Shown here in pieces: positions 51,301 through 60,300 of a DNA stretch of 64,000 nucleotides (the stretch's first letter is position 1; each line of letters starts with the position of its first letter). The notes beneath the pieces were generated by a model that did no database searches, was not told the DNA's origin, and saw only the letters and a program-made list of their open reading frames with translations. The translations under genes and the position numbers were made by a program. The DNA is from Imbricaverruca yamaguchii. Its lineage: Eukaryota; Arthropoda; Thecostraca; Neoverrucidae. The DNA lies in assembly GCA_034440575.1 (NCBI GenBank), contig JAOTOL010001623.1:1264501-1328500 (forward strand). The letters are read 5' to 3'.

Positions 51301-54300
51301 GACGTCAGTAATGATACAATCAACACTTGTTTTGTTAGCAAGTGACTTCAATGAACATTTCATTTCACAACCTTGGATAGTTCTCTTGGCCCATGTGGTT
51401 TGCGGAGTTGCTGATTCCCGATTTGTATACAACAGAGCAGCTTTGGCCTTCCTCGCGGAGATACTATTTCAAGTCATATATGCACCTGCCTAGGTGACAT
51501 CTTACTTCCCCAGACATGTTTTACCCGAACGTGACAATATGACGCGTTTCTAAGCTAGTCTGATATGGGTGCAATATAATCCATATGGGTTGACGCACCC
51601 TAAAACCCCAATAATCATCAGCAATGCGTGTTGTGCGCGGCTCGAAACCTTTCTACGTTTCCGGTCACGTTACCGCGTAATTGATCATGTTACCGCGATG
51701 TGTAACTGAGTGAGCCAAAATTGAGCGGTTGTGCGTGACGGATGCTTCTAAAAACTTTAAGATACGAATCTCGCAAAACCACGCGCCGTCGTATACTTCA
51801 TTGCAAAACTACGCACCGTCGTATGCTTCAGTTGCCGGTAAAACTGTTTTATAACAAGCTGTTCCTGTTTAGTTAGTTATCACCCAGGCCAATACAAGGC
51901 CAGTAAGGGTTGTTGGACTTAAAGGCCAGTTGTATGATTGGCGTCACAAATAGCTTGGTAGTCAGGTTGGGCGTATTGACACCTACATCCTGTATAGATA
52001 TATTGTTTCCAACCACACATACTCGCCATTGATCTCACAAATAGATTGGCAGCCAGGCCGAACGTCCCAGCATCTGAATACCCTGCGTGGGTATGCTGCT
52101 TCCCACCACCCCTATACACATGCAGGATGTCCAGGTGCCAGGATGCCCAGCCTGACTGCCGCCGAGCTATTTGTGACGCCAATAGTACAGGCGAGGCGAA
52201 TACTAAACTATCGCTGACATGACATGTCCGGCGATCTGCAAGCGAAACATGCTTTTTTAATTCGTTTGGAGAGGGTTTCATTGAGGTCGAGCTAGCGGTT
52301 ACCGTGATCGGTCATGTCTGTGAGCCTAAAACTATGGTTTTTCTGCGATTTCGTGACCTTTGACCTGACCCAAGGTCACGAAAGTCCACACCGCACGCCT
52401 TCGGTACACGGCCGTTCGCTTGGTGAAGGTTTCATTTGAATCTACCCAGCGGTTACCGAGATCGGTCATGTCGGTGAGCCTAAAACTATGGTTTTTCTGC
52501 GATTTCGTGACCTTTGACCTGACCCAAGGTCACGAAACTCCAAACCGCACGCCTGCGGCACACGGCCGTTCGTTTGGTGAAGGTTTCATTGAAATCGACC
52601 TAGCGGTTACCGAGATCGGTCATGTCGGTGAGCCTAAAACTATGATTTTTTCTGCGATTTCGTGACCTTTGACCTGACCCAAGGTCACGAAAGTCCAAAC
52701 CGCACGCCTGCGGCACACGGCTGTTCGTTTGGTGAAGGTTTCATTGGGATCGACCCAGCGGTTATCGAGATCGGTCATGTCGGTGAGCCTAAAATTGTGT
52801 TTTTCTGCGATCTCGTGACCCTTGACCTGACCCAAGGTCATGAAAGTCCAAACCGCACGCCTCCGGCACACGGCCATTCGTTTGGTGAATGTTTCATTGG
52901 AATCGACCCAGCGGTTACCGAGATCGGTCATGTCGGTTAGCCTAAAATTGTATTTTTCTGCGGTTTCGTGACCTTTGACCTGACCCAAGGTCACGAAAGT
53001 CCGAACCGCACGCCTCCAGCACACGGCCGTTCGTTTTGTGAATGTTTCATTGGAATCGACCCAGCGGTTACCGAGATCAGCTATGTCAATAATTACAAAA
53101 TTATGTTTTTCTTCAATTTGGTGACCTTTGACCTGACCCAAGGTCACGAAAGTCCAAACCGCACGCCTCTGGCACACTGGCGATCGTTTGGTGTAGGCTT
53201 CATGAAGATCGAGCCAGCGGTTGCTGAGACGGTCCATGTCGGCGAGATGGTGTCGGTCAAACCGTGTCGGTGAGATGGAGTCTGTTTTTTAGTCCTTCCC
53301 CTTTTTAATCCGCCACTCGCACTATTTATTCTTCTTCCATTGCCTTTGCTGCGCTTGCACCCGATGCAGAGCCGATGTTTGCGATGAAATATTAATACGT
53401 TGAATAAACTTGGCGAAAAGTATTTTATGATAGCTTATCATTTTGATATAAAGACGTATTTAAGGCTGGTTTTTTTTGCGACAAGCATCCCATGCCATCC
53501 GTGATCCAGACAGGGCCGATCACTTCCACTGGGTTCAATATGGCAAACCCAGCTTGCGTCGTTTTGTGAAAATTGAATTGAATTGAAGGATTGAGTGGGT
53601 ATATGAAAGTCATTTCATCGAATTTGAGACTCTATCAATGCATTGGAAAATCCCATTGATTCTGTCTTCCTTTAAAAAGAAATCGGTGTCCCCTACTATG
53701 ATATTTGTGTAGTATACCTTCAACACAGACATAGTTGGCCTACACACATGCCCAATAGGCAGAGGTTCCACTCTTCGGCACCGTTGCGGAGCAGCTCTGT
53801 CCACGCGCCTGTTCTCAGAGTTCCCGCCGTAGGACGCTGGGCACGTGTTGGGGCAGTCTCCAGTACATCAGGCCAGGTGAACAGACGGCTGCTGCGGTGA
53901 CATGAGGCGATATCGTACCCCGGGGGCGTGTCACCGGACTGGGAGACATGCTTATAGGCAGAGCATGGCTCTCAACCAGACGCCACGGGAGCTGGCCGGT
54001 CGACGTTAGTCCCGAGGCACGGCAAACAAGCCTAGGGCAACTCCTGGATATCTTCTGGGCATCTCCTGGGCATCTCCTGGGTATCTCCTGGGCATCTCCT
54101 GGGCATCTCCTGGGTATCTCCTGGGTATCTACTGGGTATCTGTTGTGTACCACCTGGGTGGGAGTCGACCGAGGAAAAACGAGCCCAGGAACGCAGGTCG
54201 AGGGGCTCCCATGCGGTAAACAGGCGCATTGGCCGACTGTGCCGCTCAGGTGCCACTCTTGATGACCGTAGTAATCTTCTGCACTTCGCTTGACGAACAA

Positions 54301-57300
54301 AGTATGTTGAGAAACGGGGAGGTGTTCTCTTTTATGCTATGTCGGAACAAATCTAGGAGGCATAAAGCGAACCCTCGAGATTGTGCGGGCTAAGGGATGT
54401 TCGGTTTAGGATTTTAGCTGGACAATGACGTCGGCACCGATGCATCGCTCCCTCTGATTGGCTGTATAATTGATTACATTCTCCTTGTTTGGGTGAACCG
54501 TCTTCTATAGAAGCTGGACACATGTGTGATTAATTTGAATGAGAAACATTGAAGTATTTTCTTGTTCTGTTTCTTGCTAATTATGCCCTCAAATCAAATG
54601 TGACTCACTTCTCGATGTCTGGATTAGAGAAGATATCATGTTTTGGTTGAACCCGCGCCGTCTTTCCGGTCAGATCCTCACACCCCGTCTCTGGGGGCGG
54701 GGGCGGATAGTAACCCCCTCTAAAATCCAAACTAAGCGTCGCACGTAAACGTAAGAGATGTCATTTCAAAGCGCTCGACGAGTAGGGTCCGGATCCACCC
54801 CCGAAAACAACTTCCTCCTAAAAGTGACGTCACCAGGGGGCTACATTTTCACGACTTTTCACGACTTACATTACTTACATGTTTTTGGCTCTGGGGAGTT
54901 CATTTTGTGGATATTTGAGAAAAAACAAGAATTACTTGAAAGTAAGAAAAGGATAGCGAAATCGACCGATGCCATAAAAATGTTTGGCCCCCAAAAATAA
55001 AAAATAAAATTCAAATTCAAAACATTGAGTTTTCGAGTTTTCTTAAACTTTCCTCTTCTAATGGGTAGAGCAGACCGATAAACGTTGTTGGAAGTCAACT
55101 TGCCCTAATACAAAATGCTTACTTTAGCCAGAATCTTCGATTTGAACTGCAATACGCAAATATGCAAAATTTATATGTAGTCAAAAACGGAAAAAAACAT
55201 TCCTCTCGTACGTTTTGTTGCATCCCTAAAGATAAGTAAACGCTGAAAGTTGCATTCAAATATCTGTATCCGTTAAAGTGTGACGACAGGCTGAACTTTT
55301 TTGGGAGGTGACCTCACTTGACCTTGACTAACTCGTTGACCCTAGGTAACCTGACATCAAAATGTTGACACAACATGCCAAATTGATGTGGGAAAAGGTA
55401 TGCCAAATTTTGGTGCGCTGCCTGCGCCGTTCGTTCACTATCCTCGAAAAACCTTCAAACGTGGGGTGGTTGAAGACCCCTCCACGAGACGGGACGGGTT
55501 AATGTAAGCCACAAGATCGCTCGCTAAACATTATTTTTTACATTTCATCAAGCTGTAAAGCTGTCTATGACTCATGTCTCAGTATATGTGACAAGACATA
55601 CACGACTTATGAAGATTCACTTTTGGTGGCCTTGAGGAAAATATCGATGTTTTCGATGTAAACGCCGCTACTGGTGTCTATGTTGCCGCGGCACGCATAT
55701 TCCGCTGATGGTGACCGTTACTATAAGCCTAGTTTTGTACATGCCAGTTTTATTGTAAGACCCGAAGCTTACGAAGCGTACAACCCGACATTGCACAGAA
55801 TGTCATCTCTGTACTTCATGTTACTATCTGTGCCAATGTTTGGAGTCGTCTGTACCTTCATTTCACCTATGTATTGACATTTGGCTTCGGTGACGATATC
55901 CAGCCAGTGTCCCGACATTTGACCTCTGTGTCAAAATACAACCATGCATTGACATTTGGTTTCGACAACGACATCCAGCCAGTGTGCCAACATTTGACCT
56001 CTGTGTCAAAATGCAACGCTGTATTGACATTTGGCTTCGATAACGATATTCAGCCAGTGTGCCAACATTTGACCTCTGTGTCAAAATGCAACGCTGTAGT
56101 GACATTTGGCTTCGATAACGACATCCAGCCAGTGTGCCGACATTTGACCTCTGCACCAAAATGAAGCCATTGCGGTGTCACCAACGGTCCATCTCTGTGC
56201 GGAGATGTGACCATGACGTCGAAAGTTGACCTCTGCACTGACCTCTGACCACCAGTCGAGCCGGCCGAGAGCTGAGCGCGTCCTGCGTCTGGAAGGTGCT
56301 GGCCGTCACCTGACACGACCAGAGGCCGTGATCGTACCGGGGGTCGGCGCCGACCACGCGCAGCGAACAGTCGCCGCGGTCGGTCGGCCGCGCCCATTCG
56401 TACTTGGAATTCTCCATACCGACCGGCTGAAAATGGACCGCAGCTGTCACTGGTGTCGGCATCGGTCAACGGCTGTCGACCTCTGTCTGGTCAACAGGCC
56501 AGACGTCAGCACCGGTCCACGGCGGCCGACCTCTGTCTGGTCAACTGGTCAGACGTCAGCACCGGTCCACAGTTGTGTACCTCTGTCTGGTCAACTGGTC
56601 AGACGTCAGCACCGGTCCACAGTTGTGTACCTCTGTCTTGTCAACTGGTCAGACGTCAGCACCGGTCCACAGTTGTGTACCTCTGTCTGGTCAACTGGTC
56701 AGACGTCAGCACCGGTCCACAGTTGTGTACCTCTGTCTGGTCAACTGGTCAGACGTCAGCACCGGTCCACAGTTGTGTACCTCTGTCTGGTCAACTGGTC
56801 AGACGTCAGCACCGGTCCACAGTTGTGTACCTCTGTCTGGTCAACTGGTCAGACGTCAGCACCGGTCCACAGTTGTGTACCTCTGTCTGGTCAACTGGTC
56901 AGACGTCAGCACCGGTCCACAGTTGTGTACCTCTGTCTGGTCAACTGGTCAGACGTCAGCACCGGTCCACAGTTGTGTACCTCTGTCTGGTCAACTGGTC
57001 AGACGTCAGCACCGGTCCACAGTTGTGTACCTCTGTCTGGTCAACTGGTCAGACGTCAGCACCGGTCCACAGTTGTGTACCTCTGTCTGGTCAACTGGTC
57101 AGACGTCAGCACCGGTCCACAGTTGTGTACCTCTGTCTGGTCAACTGGTCAGACGTCAGCACCGGTCCACAGTTGTGTACCTCTGTCTGGTCTGTCTGGT
57201 CAACTGGTCAGACGTCAAGCACCGGTCCACAGTTGTGTACCTCTGTCTGGTCAACTGGTCAGACGTCAGCACCGGTCCACAGTTGTGTACCTCTGTCTGG

Positions 57301-60300
57301 TCAACTGGTCAGACGTCAGCACCGGTCCACAGTTGTGTACCTCTGTCTGGTCAACTGGTCAGACGTCAGCACCGGTCCACAGTTGTGTACTCTGTCTGGT
57401 CAACTGGTCAGACGTCAGCACCGGTCCACAGTTGTGTACCTCTGTCTGGTCAACTGGTCAGACGTCAGCACCGGTCCACAGTTGTGTACCTCTGTCTTGT
57501 CAACTGGTCAGACGTCAGCACCGGTCCACGGCCGTGGACTTCTGTCTTGTCAACTGGTCAGACGTCAGCACCGGTCCACAGTTGTGTACCTCTGTCTGGT
57601 CAACTGGTCAGACGTCAGCACCGGTCCACAGTTGTGTACCTCTGTCTTGTCACCTGGTCAGACGTCAATGCCGGTCCACGGCCATCGACCTCTGTCTTGT
57701 CTAGTTAGCCGTCAATGCCGGTCCACGGCTGTCGACCTCTGTCTTGTCGCCTAGTTAGCCGTCAATGCCGGTCCACGGCTATCGACCTCTGTCTTGTCGC
57801 CTAGTTAGCCGTCAATGCCGGTCCACGGCTGTCGACCTCTGTCTTGTCGCCTAGTTAGCCGTCAATGCCGGTCCACGGCTATCGACCTCTGTCTTGTCAT
57901 CTAGTCAATCGTCAACACCAGTCAATGGCTGTCGACCTCTGTGGGGTCATCTAGTCAGTCATCACCACCGGTCCACGGCCGTGGACTTCTGTCTTGTCAT
58001 CTAATCAATCGGCAACACCAGTCAATGGCTGTCGACCTCTGTGGGGTCATCTAGTCAGTCATCACCACCGGTCCACGGCTATCGACCTCTGTCTTGTCAC
58101 CTGGTCAGTCGTCAGCACCGGTCAATGGCTGTCGACCTCTGTGGGGTCATCTAGTCAGTCATCACCACCGGTCCACGGCTGTCGACCTCTGTCTTGTGAC
58201 CTAGTTAGCCGTCAGCACCGGTCAATGGCTGTCGACCTCTGTGGGGTCATCTAGTCAGTCGTCAGCACCGGTCCACGGCTGTCGACCTCTGTCTTGTGAC
58301 CTAGTTAGCCGTCAGCACCGGTCAATGGCTGTCGACCTCTGTGGGGTCATCTAGTCAGTCGTACCACCGGTCCACGGCTGTCGACCTCTGTCTTGTGACC
58401 TAGTTAGCCGTCAGCACCGGTCAATGGCTGTCGACCTCTGTGGGGTCATCTAGTCAGTCGTCACCACCGGTCCACGGCTGTCGACCTCTGTCTTGTGACC
58501 TAGTTAGCCGTCGCACGGTCAATGGCTTCGACCTTTGGTCATCTAGTCAGTCGTCAGCACCGCTCCACAGCTGTGGACTTCTCTGGAGTCATCTAGTCAG
58601 TCGTCAAAAGGTTCCCAGTGGTAGATGTTCTGCATGCCGAAAACCTTCGAATAAGGACGATTTGGTCCGATTATGCCACATCGGCAGACAGAGGATACAG
58701 TCGTGCGTCGTGCTCGGGCCTTGCCACCGAGTGATAAGAATTTGTTCTCGGGAGTTTTACAGCTGAGCCCCAATATGTAGTTGCCGCCTTCAGAAGGCTA
58801 ATAATCCTGTTGTGCGGACTACTGATCCCGCAAAAGAAAACAGCGTTTCATTAATTCGTGCCCGGGCGGTGTCTTGTTTGTTTGAACAATACCCCCCGGG
58901 TTTCCTGCAATATCGCCACCAAGCGAAGAAGCACAGCTCTCTGAACTTTGGCGTGCGTGTTTATTCATTCCTTTGCTACCCGCAGTGCGATTTTTTTTTA
59001 CCTGTCATCATGCAAGGTCTAGTTGGGGTCAAATGTGACAAAGTCAAAAACAAATATAATCGTCCGAAATTGAGCTTATATTGCTTCTTGAGACGACTGT
59101 TGCTATTTTGAAATACACATTTAATTGCTTGCATTGAAATTTACAATTATGTCTACGATCTGCTTATATTACTTGGCAAAGTGCGAAATCGTAGCCTCCA
59201 AGATAATGGAATGCTGGAGCTTGCACTCGCTTTGTGATTTTAAATATTACTCCGGTGCAAAATTGTTGGCGCATTTTGCAACTGCCGTTGAAAGTCCATG
59301 CAATGTTCGCTGCAGTGGTGCATCTCCTAATGTCCACTTTGAATATGACCTAACGTTTGAGTTTGACCTGGTCTTATAAATTGTTCTGGTCTTTTAATTT
59401 GACCTGGTCTTTTAATTTGATCCGGTGTTATAATTTGATCTGGTCATTTAATTTGGCCAGGTCGTTTAATTTGACCAGGACGCTTAATTTGATCTGTTCT
59501 TTTATTTAGCATAGTCTCCTAATTTAACATGGTCTGCTAATTTTATTTGGTGTTTGAGCTTACATTTTTGGAATCTTTATCATGCTAATGTTATTGTCTT
59601 TGGAGTACGCGAATTGTTTGCTAAAAACATTCTACGGCGGAACCTGGTCGCTGCAGCCGCCATCGACTGATATCCGATTAGGTGCCGGTCGCGTGGTTAT
59701 GTCGACAGGCACATGAACTGCATGCTTCGAGGCGGGCCACTGCGTGCCTGGTGCGAGTCACACGTGCACCATGCTCGCTAGATGAGTCCGATTTCGTAAG
59801 ATCGCTGCCAATTTTGACTGAAGCCGATTGCTTTGTTCAGAACAGTCATGAAGAAATTGAAGGCCATGAATATTTACCCCCCATAAATATCGAGCTCGTA
59901 TATCACCGTCGGATATACTTTCACGAATGATCGGAAATAGGTGACACGTATTTACTCCAGACTGATACTTTTCAACTTCGCGAATATCGAACGCTACAAC
60001 GTGCATGTCCCTACAGTCTTCCGACGGAAGACCCAGTGGATGCTGGTGCCTGTCGTGGTACGGTGGCTGAGCCTGTGTCCGCCAACAGAAAAGTCCACCG
60101 TTTGCCTTCGCTCGGTCTGCGCCAAAAAAAGGCGCCTTATACCGGTGTTTGTGCTGAAGAGCAGTGGGAGACGACGTCACGGCTGGGGAACCCCGGGCAC
60201 GTGCGTGGAGGAGGAGGAGGAGGAGGAGGAGGAGGAGGAGGAGGAGGAGGAGGGAGGAGGAGGAGGAGGAGGAGGAGGAGGAGGAGGAGGAGGAGGAGGA

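Larger units (their letters stand above)
50609..53300. mobile_element. Foldback element, 2.7 kb, with tandem-repeat inverted ends and 8-bp target duplication
   Basis: Left end GTGAAGGACTAAAAAACAGAC; right end, read in reverse, GGGAAGGACTAAAAAACAGAC. CTTTTTAA flanks both sides (50601-50608, 53301-53308). Both arms are built from a ~154-bp tandem unit (CGTGTGCCGGAGGCGTGCGG, GACTTTCGTGACCTTGGGTC, ...ACCGCTGGGTCG): three to four units on the left (50609-51190), about seven inverted on the right (52250-53300). No transposase frame. This layout is typical of foldback and MULE-like non-autonomous elements. Confidence 0.82.

Noticed and set aside
56226..57754. Open frames of 377, 433 and 492 codons
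   Set aside because: All three are rotations of the 50-bp minisatellite; the exon of the real gene lies on the other strand next to it.
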